From Vitellaria paradoxa (lineage: Eukaryota; Streptophyta; Magnoliopsida; Ericales; Sapotaceae): a DNA stretch of 64,000 bases. Positions 1 through 10,782 of the stretch are shown here, in pieces. Made by a program: the position numbers and the translations under genes. Under the pieces are notes generated by a model that searched no databases, was not told where the DNA came from, and saw only the letters and a program-made list of their open reading frames with translations. The first letter of the stretch is position 1; every line of letters starts with the position of its first letter. The stretch spans positions 27,825,246-27,889,245 of the forward strand of contig CM034238.1 of NCBI GenBank assembly GCA_019916065.1. The letters run 5' to 3'.

Positions 1-754
1 ACGAAAGACTCATTTCATTTTTATTTGAGTCTGGGTTTATGAAAGGTAATGCATATAAAATTTTGTTTATTTGCGAGGATTTTAGACATATCATAATTGC
101 ACAAATATATGTTGATGATATTGTCTTTGGATCTACCTCATTTGAATTTACTCATGAATTTGGTGAACACATGAAAGATAATTTTGAAATGAACATGATG
201 AGTCAGTTGAATTTCTTTTTAGGTCTTTAGGTTACAGAATTAGAGAATAGAATTTTTATTTCACAATCTAGATATGCTAAAAACCTAGTTAAGAAATTTG
301 GACTTGAAAATAGTAAACATGCTAGGACTCCCATGAACACTTGCACAAAGTTAACCAAAGATGAGTCTAGCAAAACTATTGATCCTATATTATTTAGGAG
401 TATGATTGGTAGTCTTTTGTACCTCACTATTAGTCATCCAAATATTTCCTTTATTGTAGGTGTATGTGCGCATTTTCAGTCTAATCCTAAAGAGTCTTAC
501 TTCCATGCGATTAAAAAATAATCAAATATGTGAATGGGACATTTAATTATGGCATCTGGTTCTCTCAAGAAACCAATGCTACTCTTGTGGGGTATTCTGA
601 TTATGGCATTTAATATAGGTATATGTGCATGTTTTTAGTCTAATCCTAAAGAGTCTCATTTGCTTGGTTAAAAGAATAATCAAATATGTGTATTGGACAT
701 TTGATTAAGGCATTTGGTTCTCTTGAGAAACTAATTCTACTCTTACGGGGTATT
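1..754 (+). pseudogene. Ty1/copia reverse transcriptase C-terminal and RNase H N-terminal fragment (degraded)
   Basis: Translation in shifting frames gives the C-terminal half of a copia reverse transcriptase. The catalytic motif YVDDIVFGS lies at about 108-134, followed by FEMNMMSQLNFFLGL and, past an in-frame stop at 228, ISQSRYAKNLVKKFGLEN, the TPMN-type linker and the RSMIGSLLYLT...SHPNISF block typical of Tork/SIRE-type elements. The start of the element (gag, integrase and most of the RT) lies outside the window. The reading frame is broken by a stop at 228 and by a lost base near 513, so no functional polymerase is made. The segment runs into a tandem duplication and then an inserted LTR-like element. 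Lineage assignment to Tork/SIRE is from remembered motif similarity, not a search. Confidence 0.9.
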
Positions 755-766
755 TGATTGCACGCA
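449..766 (+). repeat. 159-bp diverged tandem duplication inside the copia RNase H region
   Basis: The block encoding QSNPKES...NGTFNYG...GYSD occurs twice, at about 449-607 and 608-766, offset 158-159 bp (for example ctaatcctaaagagtct at 481 and 640). The first copy has lost one G in the aaaagaataatcaaa stretch. The second copy keeps it, so the single-base frameshift arose after the duplication. Confidence 0.8.
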
Positions 767-1934
767 ATCATTGTCACTTTTAATCTTATTTCACACTATT
801 CTTATGAATATTTTACCAAGTAAAACCTTTTTTTATCATATTTTGATTACTTACTTTGTTTTTGCGTGTTTTGTAGGATATTGGAGAAACATAGCTCAAG
901 GAAGTCAAGTTAGGAGTCTAAAGTTGCAATTTCGGTTTGAGCTAACCACCATGGGCGCACAACTGAGCAAGACCTTAGGCTCCCACAGAGAGATGGTTTT
1001 CATAGGAGTGCAGGAAGCAAGACCTTGGGCACATAAGTGTTGGGCGCACGGGACCTTGGGCGCCCACAGAGGCTAATTTCAGAAGAGCAAAGCTTAAGCG
1101 CATGAGTGCTGGGCGCACGGTACCTTGGGCGCCCAACTATGCAACACTTCGGCACCCACCGAGGGGTGATTTTCAGCGAGTTAGCTCAGGGCTAGGGTTT
1201 TTTTTTTCCTTTCGCAAAGCTTTGTTTACGCTTTCACAATGCTAGACTAGGGTTTTTCTTGGTTTTAACCTAACAATGTAATGAAATCGAAGGAGTTGAA
1301 TTCGGATAGTGCAAACTGAAGTATGTTTACCATCTTTTGGGCAAAAACATAAGGATTGCAACTCTAGGTTAATTTTTGAAAGTGAATCACTCGTGATACA
1401 ATTGAATTTGGTTACAGTCTTGTGAATCGAAGGTCAATTCCATGTCCCGGTGATTTCGAACTTGATTTCAAAACCCTAGAATAATGAGTTCCTTACGGAA
1501 AGGTTTTTAACGCTGAATCTTTCGGCCTAATATTACATGTATAAATATTAGGTTACGTTACGTACATATCCAAATTCAACCCTTCAAAGACATTACGGGA
1601 TTAGATTAAAGCCAAGTAATTCATTCATATAGTTTGTTTAAGTTCGATTTGCTATTTCATTAAGTTTGCGAATTGGTTGCTTTCTTTAGTGTTTTCAATT
1701 TTCGCTTAATTTGTGTTTTCAATCTTCAAATCATTGTTACAATCCCGATTAGAAAACTCCAAAAAGATTTTTGTCTTTTCTCTTTTAAACTCTTTTAGCA
1801 ACTTCAAAAATAAGTTTTTCAAAAATTTAGTCACACCCTTGCTCCCTGTAGGGATGACCTAGGACTCACCTAGACTAAACTCAACCGACCTCTTATACTT
1901 GAGAGCAAGCCACTTCAAATTTAGAGAGCGGTTA
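755..1934. mobile_element. Solo-LTR-like insertion (1180 bp) in copia RNase H
   Basis: Copia RNase H coding sequence stops at GYSD near 754 and resumes at 1935 with YSDAVWAGRVKDHKSTCGGY. The intervening DNA begins TG and is flanked by the 5-bp direct repeat GTATT (750-754 and 1935-1939). It ends TA rather than CA, possibly a decayed terminus. It has no coding capacity but contains repeated GGGCGC-rich words (about 950-1150) and a gctccctgtagggatgacc stretch resembling the U5 end of plant gypsy LTRs. The start is ambiguous by a few bases because the target also reads TGAT at this point. Confidence 0.55.
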
Positions 1935-2319
1935 GTATTCTGATGCTGTCTGGGCTGGGCGTGTAAAAGATCATAAGAGCACTTGTGGGGGCTATTTTTA
2001 TGTTGGTACTAACTTAGTCTCATGGCATAGTAAGAAATAGAACTCGGTGTCTTTATCCACTATCGAGGCTGAGTATATAGCTACTAGTAGTCATTGCATC
2101 CAACTTCCTTGGATGAAACAAATAGTGGTAGACTATGGAGTTGAACAAGAAAGCATGACCTTATTTTGTGACAATCTTAGTACTATATACATCTCTAAGA
2201 ATCCTATTCAATATTCTCGTATCAAACACATAGACATTCGGTACAATTTCATTCATGAGATAGTTGAACAACAGATCATCTCCATTGATCATATAGAGAT
2301 CCAAAACCCAACTGGTTGA
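1935..2319 (+). pseudogene. Ty1/copia RNase H fragment (continuation)
   Basis: Resumes the RNase H domain interrupted upstream. LVSWHSKK precedes a stop (TAG at about 2038), then SLSTIEAEYIA, LPWMKQIVVDYG, LFCDNLSTIYISKNPIQYSRIKHIDIRYNFI, all conserved blocks of copia RNase H in the right order. The protein ends near HIEIQNPTG with an early stop, just short of the expected QLADIFTKPL tail; the next bases (atttttacagacctt) still recall that tail in another frame. It is not functional. Confidence 0.9.
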
Positions 2320-2329
2320 TATTTTTACA

Positions 2330-3360
2330 GACCTTTAGATCATTTGAGGTTTGAATCTCTCAAATCCTCTCTAAGTATTTTTTTTCCCTAGATTAGGGGG
2401 CCTTATCACTTTGTCGGCATTTTTTTTTTGTAAATTATCTAAATTGTAAATTTTTTTTAAGGGAAAAGTATGATGGTTAAAGGGACATTATAAGGGCTAT
2501 TTGTTTATACACAGTTCAAAATAATAGGAGTATTGTATTTCATCTACATAGTGGTTATGAATTTGAATTTGTTGATAAACTTGAATCTTATGTTTTGTTA
2601 TTTCTTGTCATAGTAGTGGTTTGCCAATTGTAATTACATGAGGTTTAGTACACTATGAGTAATCTTTTTCACAACAAAATTGTATTTATATATTCTCTAT
2701 TTGGACTATTGGTTGCTTTGAGATCTTTCAAGTGAAATCACTTGGAAAAAACTACCAATTGGATAGAGTACAGCCAGTCTATTGATATGTTGGTTACCCT
2801 TTAGGTTCAGACGACATAGGAAAATGGCTATCTACCCATAAGTGTGTAAAAACCCAAAGTAAAGTAGGAAAAAGTTTAAAAAAAATGAAAAACAAAAACT
2901 TGCTCAAGTACATTGTAAAATAAAAATTATTGGTGAATAGTTGAAAACAATGAATTGTGGACAAATAAGTCAAAAAGTAAATTTACATATTTTTTCAATT
3001 CAATTCATGGTCCAAAAGGAGTATCATGAATTACATGCGTGCACCTTTCAAAAAAAAAAAAAAAAAAAAAAATTACATGCGTGCATATGAAAGACATTAA
3101 TCATGTTGCCCTTGAACTTCAATTCACACACCTTACGGGTATTTGACCATTGGTATGACATATGTGAATAACTCATGACATAAATAGTAGTGTAACTTTT
3201 GGAATTTTTATTCATCACCATTTATGTATAGTCAAAACTTTGAAACTGTGTTTATTTTTGTGTTTGAGAGTACATAACTTGGAATGCATTGATATCATCT
3301 ATTTTTTTCCTCAAATTTGTTATTCATTTAATTTTTTTTTTTATATTTTCAGTAAAAAAA
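2330..3360. other. Non-coding 3' part of the copia element, AT-rich
   Basis: No gene was seen. The stretch follows the RNase H fragment and probably belongs to the same element or later insertions. It holds one very short poly(A)-tailed insertion (3044-3070) and several poly(T)/poly(A) runs. Confidence 0.4.
3029..3085 (+). mobile_element. Extremely truncated poly(A) retroposon insertion with 15-bp TSD
   Basis: The perfect 15-bp direct repeat aattacatgcgtgca (3029-3043 and 3071-3085) flanks only cctttc plus 21 A residues (3044-3070). Long target-site duplications and a poly(A) tail are the signature of target-primed reverse transcription by LINE machinery. The body is essentially lost by 5' truncation. 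Confidence 0.75.
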
Positions 3361-3529
3361 AAAAGGTCGCAAGAATCTTGTGGGATACCTACTAGAACCC
3401 GTGGGTATGGCGCTTTGATAAGTGGGATAATGCTTAAAAAGGGGTTTAGAGGATTTGTTTTTGCGACATGGTCACTAGAGCCCCGTTGGAAGACACGAGA
3501 ACCTCGTGGAAACCTCGCTCAAGTGAGTT

Positions 3530-3550
3530 TCCCGAGGTTCAGTATTTAAG
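3530..3550 (+). promoter_or_regulatory. Possible TATA-like promoter upstream of the degraded ORF
   Basis: The sequence gttcagtatttaaggc at 3537-3552 sits about 170 bp before the first recognisable residues of the degraded ORF and follows a GC-richer repeat-like stretch (3365-3535). It could be an internal promoter or part of a fragmentary LTR. The evidence is position and motif only. Confidence 0.25.
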
Positions 3551-3719
3551 GCTTTTTCGACCATTCATAACACATGCAAGCTGCATATTCTCTCTTTACT
3601 GTTCATCTGTTGTTCTAGTGTTGATCTTGGATTATCTCTCATTGTTTCAAGTATCCTCTTGTGTTACTCTTTTGTTTTAATTTAATCTTTGTGTTAGTTT
3701 TCATTTCGTTGATTCCTGT

Positions 3720-4970
3720 CCATCTTGAGTCAGTATCCAAAATCTTTTTCCAAAATCATACATGTGAGTTTTTGTTGCTATTACGCCTGCTAAAAGTATA
3801 TTTAGGAAGAGCAGGAAAACTGGAAGTGGGAGTAGTTCTTGGGATACCCATAAGTTTAAACAACTATGATGATGTCTTTAAGTTTAGACCTATCATTGTT
3901 GAGCGGGTATTTTGCTGAGAGATTTTGCTATTATTGAGCCACTTTTTGATATACATTCTACTACGGCACACTTGCTCCCCTTTTGGGTCGTGCCAGTGGG
4001 AAACTTGTGAGAGAATTTTATGTAAATGTCCATACATCTGACCTTAGAGCTAGCTACCTTAATACCTCCGTTAGGTCCATAGATATAGAGGTCACACTCG
4101 ATATTATTTCTTCTCAACTTGACTTATTCCATTCAGCCCATCCTGATTTTGAGCCTATTTTTTTATGAGGGTTATCTATCTTATTCTGTGATTTCCAATG
4201 TGTTGACTGAGGTTTGGATTAATTAGCACGGAAAGACGATTCCGCACAAGGAATTGTCTGAGACTTGTAGGATGTTACATTTGTTTGTTGCCAAATCTAT
4301 TAACCTGTCTCTTCATATCACTGACGTGTTCGAGCGTCGTGGTCGCATTATTCATACTATTTTGTCTGGCAAAGTTTTTGACCTACCTGAGTTCATTTTT
4401 TGACTCATTGCAGCAGTTTATGATTCTACTCATCGTATTGACTCTATGACATTTGGGGTGTTCATTACATACTTCTTTTTGACATTTGGTATACATCCTC
4501 CTAAGAGTCCTCAAATCATAAAAATGCCACATCCGATAGATCACATATTTGCCTAGTAGAGCCTTTCTCACTCGTGCCCCACACCTGTTGCTTCATCTAT
4601 TTCACCTCACATTGGTGGTGGGTCTTGCATCTATTCAGGAGCCTACTATGCTTTAGACTTTTGACTTCAGTTATTTGAGGGACCTGTTGCTATAGATACA
4701 GAGGAAGGATCGTGCCTTCCAAATTGAGGCCAAGAAGTGCCTCACCACACTGGGACCAGACAGGATGCCATGAGGGTTTGTCAAGACGAGATTTACTACT
4801 CATTGACAGCTGTACAAGTAGTGTTTCAACAATACTAAAGACCTTTTTAATCCCGATTTCTTTGATTTTGATACTAGTGATGGCACATGCGGTGGTGATA
4901 ACATGCATTGATCTGTTTATGTTTTTGTTTATGTCATGGTATTGTCAATTCATGTTGAAATGAGGGGAGA
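3720..4970 (+). pseudogene. Degraded 'putative plant transposon protein' (Transposase_32-like) ORF
   Basis: Conceptual translation in several frames gives RPIIVERVF, then GRASGKLVREFYVNVHTSD (about 3983-4040), then after frameshifts CRMLHLFVAKSINLSLHITD (about 4268-4327), RGRIIHTILSGKVFDLPEFI and FGVFITYFFLTFGIHPP (about 4450-4500). This order (ERGF-like start, LVREFYxN, LLHxF..., IxxILxGKxI, LxxFG) resembles the uncharacterised domain found in many plant retrotransposon-associated proteins, which I recall as PF20167. At least three frame changes and several stops make it dead. It lies between copia RNase H and a copia 3' LTR start, the position of the extra ORF in SIRE-type elements. Function is unknown; family assignment is from memory. 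Confidence 0.5.
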
Positions 4971-5251
4971 TCATTTTTTATGTGAATTACAATTTTGCAC
5001 GGTAAGTAATAATTACGAACTTATGGATTTATGGTTTATGGTTTATATATAATATTTTATAACTTATTATTCTGGATGAATATTGGATGAGTTTGTTTGA
5101 GTGTGTAGCACTAATTACAAGTTAATTTAAAGAAGCTGCATGCGTTTTTTTCCTGAGGCTTAATTGGGTCATTTTTTTCTTTTTGAAATTTCTTTATAAC
5201 TTTGAACAATTTAGATGAAGCTGTTCTCTTGAGTTTTGAAATGGAATTGCT

Positions 5252-5263
5252 AAAGGGGGAGAT
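5252..5263 (+). other. Copia polypurine tract
   Basis: The sequence aaagggggagat immediately precedes TGTTAGG, the usual junction between internal domain and 3' LTR in plant Ty1/copia elements. It primes plus-strand DNA synthesis in intact elements. Confidence 0.8.
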
Positions 5264-6010
5264 TGTTAGGGATATAAATGTAAATTGGGAAAAACATATC
5301 AAAATAGGTGTCCTGTAACCCATAGACTTAGGTGTTGGCTAGGTCAACAAAGTCACGAGTCAGGTATAATTGTAAAGCCCCAGCATACATCAAGTTAAAG
5401 AATCAATCAGAAAAAGCCTTAGAGTGTACTTCACGAGAAGCCTGTGGGATCCTCATGGGAAGCACAAGATGCTCACTCTAAGCCACTAGAAGATATCAAG
5501 AGCATGCCAGAAAAGATTTGGTCGTACGGGATCCTCGCTCTAAGTCCCAAGAAGCTCGCAGGAAAACTCTTCCCATAAGATACATGGTTTTAAGCTTCTG
5601 GCAGATTTTCTGAAACCCTAAACATGTCTAAGTTTGTTTACTTTAAGTTTTTGGATGCTCTTGAGGTTGCACAAGAGAGAACATTCAACACAGAGTGCTT
5701 GAGATTGATCAATAATTCTCTCATTTACTTAGCCAACTGTTTGTGTGTTCAATCCAAAGGAGTTCGAGCCTTTGAGCACTGAGGATTTAGCAAAGGTGCC
5801 CAAGATTCAGTGTTTGTGCCTTCGAGAAGTTGGAGAGGTTTCGCTAAGGAGTTGGTGAATCAAAGAGTCGAACAAAAGTCAACAACATAGAGTTGAAGAG
5901 TCAATCTATTGAGAGGTTAAATTTTGTAACCAACATTTTGATTAAGTGAAAGTTTTAAGATTTTTCCTTGGTTAGGGTTTCCTCATTAGATTTGAGCCTT
6001 CTCTATTTAC
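5264..6010 (+). mobile_element. 3' LTR (start clear, end uncertain) of the copia element
   Basis: It begins TGTTAGGGATATAAATG directly after the polypurine tract. The body contains two related words around gggatcctc (about 5447 and 5528) and a leader-like tail (gagcctttgagcactgagga near 5768, ggttagggtttcctc near 5972). A related leader-like tail recurs at about 6980-7500. I could not fix the 3' end or find the second LTR. Confidence 0.6.
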
Positions 6011-6880
6011 TATTATTTGGTGATTGGATTACTGGCCACTACCATCTAGAAATTTCACTCCTTTTTTGTGCCAATGGTTTTTTTTTTATTATTATTATAG
6101 GTGGTTAGATTTATTTACTTTTTATTCACAAACTCTTTCTATGAATATCCGTGAGAATGTTTCTCTAAAAAAAAAGTATTGGAATGCCGTTTTTTCACTT
6201 TTTTGGGAAGTTACAATCTTTATTATTAGATTTGCATATATATACGTATATATGGTTACATATACAAATTTATATACATAGGAAGTTTTTTTTCCTACAT
6301 GTTATGGGAATTTTTTATTAAATGTATACAATCTAGAAGATTTTATATCAAACAAAATTTATGCTCATGTAAGCCAATGTGACCCTTATATTCTTGAGAT
6401 GTCTTATGAGCTGAGCATTTGATTTCTCAACCCTTTGTCAAGCTATTGGATGCAAAGCATGTATAGTTGAATACACAACAATGTTCTTCTTAGTATATGT
6501 TCATTATTTAAATATACTATACATATGTTAGTTAAAGTATTTTGTTTTCTTTCTACCAAAGATGATATACATAGAAAGTTAGAAACTAGGTAGTTTTTTA
6601 ATAAATTATTTAACATTATTATGTCAAAGACAGTATTATATTTATAACCAATGAGTCTTGATCACAAGAATCCGTTAATTTATAAACTATTATTTATTTT
6701 TTGAATTATGTTATTTATTTCTCAATGTTATTTTTGTAGTTGCTGGATTGCAAAATTCAAAAGTGGCAAATTGAAACAAAATTAGGATTAAATTTGCAAT
6801 TGAATTTGTTTCCTAATTCCATAGGAAAAATAATTCCAGATTCTATAATGTTTTTTAAGTTGATAAGTTGCCAAATTGAT
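6011..6880. other. AT-rich intergenic stretch
   Basis: No gene, RNA gene or repeat structure was recognised apart from short poly(T) runs and a TA-rich tract near 6237-6280. Confidence 0.5.
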
Positions 6881-6884
6881 CCAA

Positions 6885-7530
6885 AGAAGGAAACACGAAG
6901 AAGTGTACAAGTTTAAGAATTTCTCCTAGACTCAAAAAAAAAATCTAGAAAAGGTCCACAAGCATGTCACAAGGAGCCCGAGGCTTTGAGCATCAAGGAT
7001 TTAAGCTAAAAAACAAAACCAGAAGAACTTGCAAGAAGGGTAAGGGTTGACTCGCTTCTAGAATAGCTCGCAGGCAGGGTGTCGGTAACTTGGGGGTTCA
7101 ACTTGTCGAAATTTCTTATTTTGTTTAGGTCTGCAGAGTTTATATAGATGCATCTGTACTCAATGTAAAAATACATTGATAGAGAAAGTACATTATAGAG
7201 TTTAAGGAAAGAGTTTTTCATTGTAGAGTTTAGAGTCTTTCTCTTTCTTTTACATACTTTGAGTCTATAAGTCTTGGAGTACTCCAAGACAACTTTTTGA
7301 GGAGCCAAAAAGTACTTCCACTTGGTTTAGGTGCATCAAGGAGTCAAGCAAGAGTTCAAGAGAATTCGGGTAAGGAGTTATAGAGAGTTCAGTCAAATCT
7401 TCTAATTCACCTAATTTTATAATGGAAACCGTTTGGGTAGTTTCTAAAATCAGACTTAGATCTTTGCGTTACTAGTTGTTAAGGGTTTCTCCATTACCAA
7501 TCTTTTGTGTTTGTGATTGATTGATTTTTT
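6885..7530 (+). mobile_element. LTR-like fragment related to the 5264 LTR
   Basis: Phrases occur in the same order as in the 5264 LTR: gcccgaggctttgagcatca (about 6978; compare gagcctttgagcactgagga), aaggagtcaagcaagagttc (about 7338), a taaggagtt block, and gttaagggtttctccatta (about 7477). A tttatatagatgc TATA-like box lies at about 7139. Boundaries and target-site duplications were not found, so this is a probable old solo or truncated LTR. Confidence 0.4.
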
Positions 7531-7552
7531 GTCGGAGGTGTTTTCAAAATTT

Positions 7553-8360
7553 TAAGGATATTTCACGAAAGTGAATTGTGGATCACCTTTGGGCTTAATC
7601 TCTATCTATAGTTGTCATGTTCTTTATTTACATTTATTTGTTTGAGATTATTGCTATGTATTCTGTGCTATTTTAAATGTAATTTTTTTTTAAATGTGTC
7701 TTGTTCGAGTAGATTTACTATGAATAAAAGAATTTAGAGAGCAAAAATTAGCTTGCAATTAAATGTTGTATGGTTTGACAAAGGCTTGTACAATCACTTC
7801 ATTTTCTTTTTTTTTTTTTTATGTTCCATTTTGGTTTAGCAGCTACCTATTTGTTCTTTAAAATATATTGTTTGTTTATCCTATGAAATACCCATTAGTT
7901 ATATTTGTTGCACCTTTACTTTTAGTCTAAACCATCATGCTTTGTCATTTTTATTTGATTTAGCATACACCTAGTTGTTAGTATTTTATTTTTTTGTAGA
8001 GATCGTTTAAAATTAATAGTATTTATCAAAATAGTTCTTTGATTTTTAAACTTTTATTTATTTGTGAATTTTAGTATTTATTTCTCATTATTATTTTTGC
8101 ATTAGAAAGATATTTTTACAAAAGTGAATCTCGAAAATTGATGATCACTTTTGAGCTTGATCTCTTAATGGTTAGTCGTATGTATTTATCATATTCTCTA
8201 TTTACAATTGTACATATTTCTTTGAGATTATTTTCATGTATACATTGTTGTTGTTGTTGTTATTGTTATTATTACTACTGTATTTTATATGAACAAAATG
8301 TTATGAATAAAAATAATTAGAGTGCAAATTTTGATTTATAATTCAATGTTATTTAGGTTA
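7553..8360 (+). repeat. Diverged direct repeat pair (about 240 bp each)
   Basis: Blocks 7553-7790 and 8105-8360 share an ordered series of words: aaggatatttcacgaaagtg versus aagatatttttacaaaagtg, gatcacctttgggcttaatc versus gatcacttttgagcttgatc, tttgagattattgctatgta versus tttgagattattttcatgta, and atgaataaaa near the end. A poly(T) run and about 300 bp of AT-rich DNA separate them. Confidence 0.65.
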
Positions 8361-9484
8361 ATAAAAGAATTATAAAAAATTATTATTATTGTTTTTTTCC
8401 CATTCACTAATTTAAAGTATGCGCACTAATTTTTGGAATTTTTGAGTTAATTTTAATAAATTTCTAAACAATTTAATATCTACTAATTTTTCTTCTTTTT
8501 CTATTGCTATATTAAAAAATGATTCCCCATTCACATGGGAATTATTTGTTTCTAACTTCAATTCTAACTGCTTTATTTTTTATTTTGTTGTGTAAGAATA
8601 ATTGGCACTACTTCGATAATTTAAGATGATGACTAGAGCTTCTATTTGTGCACTAAATGCATAGGTAAAAGAAATTCATTATTCTTTCATGTCATTCTTT
8701 TTTATTTTTCCTTTCCTTAAAGCCGTTCAAGTTTTACAGCTAGCTTATTATCCCTATCATTTCTAATAGATCCCACTCATTTAGTGACTAACTATATTGT
8801 AAGAAATATGGTTAATAAACTTGAAAAACTTAAAATGATAAATAGTCCTTTTATGCATTTAAATTAGTCTGAATATTCTACCTTTAATATAACAAGAGGG
8901 AAAATGGTGTAAAATAGAGGGGGTAACTTTTCATATTTGGAGTGCACTTTTATTGACAATAAAGTGATGTACAAGAAGATAAACTTTTTGCATTTATTCG
9001 CAAGTTTTATATGATTGTCGAAGTCAATATTTTTATTAGAAAAAAGATTTCATAATTAAGCATGGTTAGGTTTAAAATAATTGGAATGATAGCTTCACTT
9101 TATTAGACATTTGAAGCTATAGTCCATATGTTTGGATTTTTCCCTTTTTTTATTTGTAATTTTTTTCCTTGGGGATTGATCTACTTCATTTGCTGATGAC
9201 AAATGCCATGAAAGGTCTAAAAGGCTTTAATATCCTATGTAGTGCTCATTTTTTAATTGCTCATAAGTTAACAAGGGAAAGTAATTCGTGGTTGGTAGTT
9301 GTTAATTGGTTTAGTAAATGCTCATCTACATTTGGTGTTAATGGAAATATAATATTCTAGAACATCAAAAAAAACATATAAACTTCTTTGCTAGGCACAT
9401 ATTTGAATTTTTTCATTCATTAGAATTTTATACTGTTCTACTTCTTACATTAATATATTTTGATTTATCAAATGTATTTGTATA
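8361..9484. other. AT-rich intergenic stretch
   Basis: No coding exon, RNA gene or repeat boundary was recognised. A 63-codon open frame at 9169-9360 has no recognisable features. Confidence 0.5.
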
Positions 9485-10181
9485 CACGTTGTTAGGTTTA
9501 TATTTGTAATTGTCAAATTAGTGAATAAAACAATGATCTCAAACTTGTACTTTTAGTCATTTGGTTAAAGTGTTAAAGGTATAGATTTGAAGGTTTTTGG
9601 AGAGTTTCCTTTTACTTAAGGAGACCGGAAATTTTTTAAAGAAGGTTTTCTAATGCTCAAGGAGGTTACAAAGTTTTCTAAAAGATTTTGAAAATAGGAA
9701 ATTATACAGTCCTATAAAGGATTGGATTTTTAAGTACTCTATAAATAGAGAGTTTCTCTTAAGATCTTAAAGCATTTCTAGGGACAAGAACATATTTTTT
9801 GTAAGCTTATAATTGACCTCTCTCAACTTAGCCACAATAGTTTTCACTATCAAATTCTTATACGTGGGTTCTCTGAAGGCATGAGTGTGTCCTTCATCAA
9901 ATGTAGGTGAAGATTCTTCTTTATGTGATGGAGATGGCATCCATCATAATTGGTGTAGTAAGGTTAGAAGAATAGACTGTGTATGCTATCATGGTCCCCT
10001 CGTAATCATTTGTGCATAGTGAAAATTTTAATCTTCGTGGCCTAAGATTTTTTTATCTCCTATTTGAGAAGGGTTTTTCTCGTAAAAATATTTATGTTCA
10101 ATATCTGTTATTTTCCTACAGCTTGAGATTGTATTTGATTGTTTAGTAATTCTTAACTAGCAACGACAAAATTTCACACGT
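9485..10181 (+). mobile_element. Solo LTR (687 bp) with 5-bp target-site duplication
   Basis: The LTR runs 9490-10176. It begins TGTTAGGTTTATATTTG, ends aaaatttCA, and is flanked by the perfect direct repeat CACGT (9485-9489 and 10177-10181). A TATA box ctataaatagag lies at 9739-9750. The first 110 bases match the LTR at 33030 with only scattered differences. A copia origin is likely because the 33030 copy follows a degenerate purine tract. No internal domain is present, so it is the product of LTR-LTR recombination. Confidence 0.88.
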
Positions 10182-10269
10182 TGCAAGCATACATACAAAT
10201 ATGGTGGTTTTAGAACTCATCCTGTGTGTTAAAAATAATATTTTCTTGATTTATTCAAATATTTGTAAG

Positions 10270-10782
10270 AGTAAATTACGCCTACCCCCTTTAAGATATG
10301 ATTAATTACGATTAGTACTCATAACATTTAAAAGTTACGCCTGCCTTCTTTATTTTAAAATGTTATTAACATTGACTCCTTTCAAATAAAATCAATTATT
10401 AAAACTTAACATAAAATGTCAAACTAATCAAAATTTTATGTATTTTTCTTATTTTACTCCTTTCTCTCTTATATCTTGTTAGTTTTCTTTACAAAATTTA
10501 TCAATAACTTTTTGCTTTTACTTATTGTTTACTTATTTTTCGGATTTTAGTAAAAAAAAAAAAAAAACTGACAAAAATGTGAGAAATGAAGGGATAAAAT
10601 AAGAAAAACACCTAAAATTTTTGCTATTTATACATTTTGTGTTAAATTTTAATAGTTTAATTTATCAAAAAGGGGTCTATGTTAATAATATTTCAAAATA
10701 AGGAGGTAAGTATAACTTTTAAATGTTATGGGTGTTAAATGTAATTACTCAAATGTTAAGGGGAGGTATATGTAATTTATCC
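10270..10782. mobile_element. Foldback MITE, copy 1, with long inverted arms
   Basis: The 5' arm starts GTAAATTACGCCTACCCCC. The 3' arm ends with the imperfect complement (ggggaggtatatgtaatttatcc). The two halves are inverted copies over roughly 240 bp each; for example ataacatttaaaagttacgc in the left arm matches taacttttaaatgttatggg in the right. Transcription would give a long hairpin. A second copy is at 35884-36399. No convincing target duplication was found. Confidence 0.8.

Noticed and set aside
3289..3918. Plus-strand ORFs of 70-86 codons before the degraded plant transposon protein
   Set aside because: Apart from short matches near the ERVF word, the translations are not protein-like; they probably represent leader or repeat DNA.
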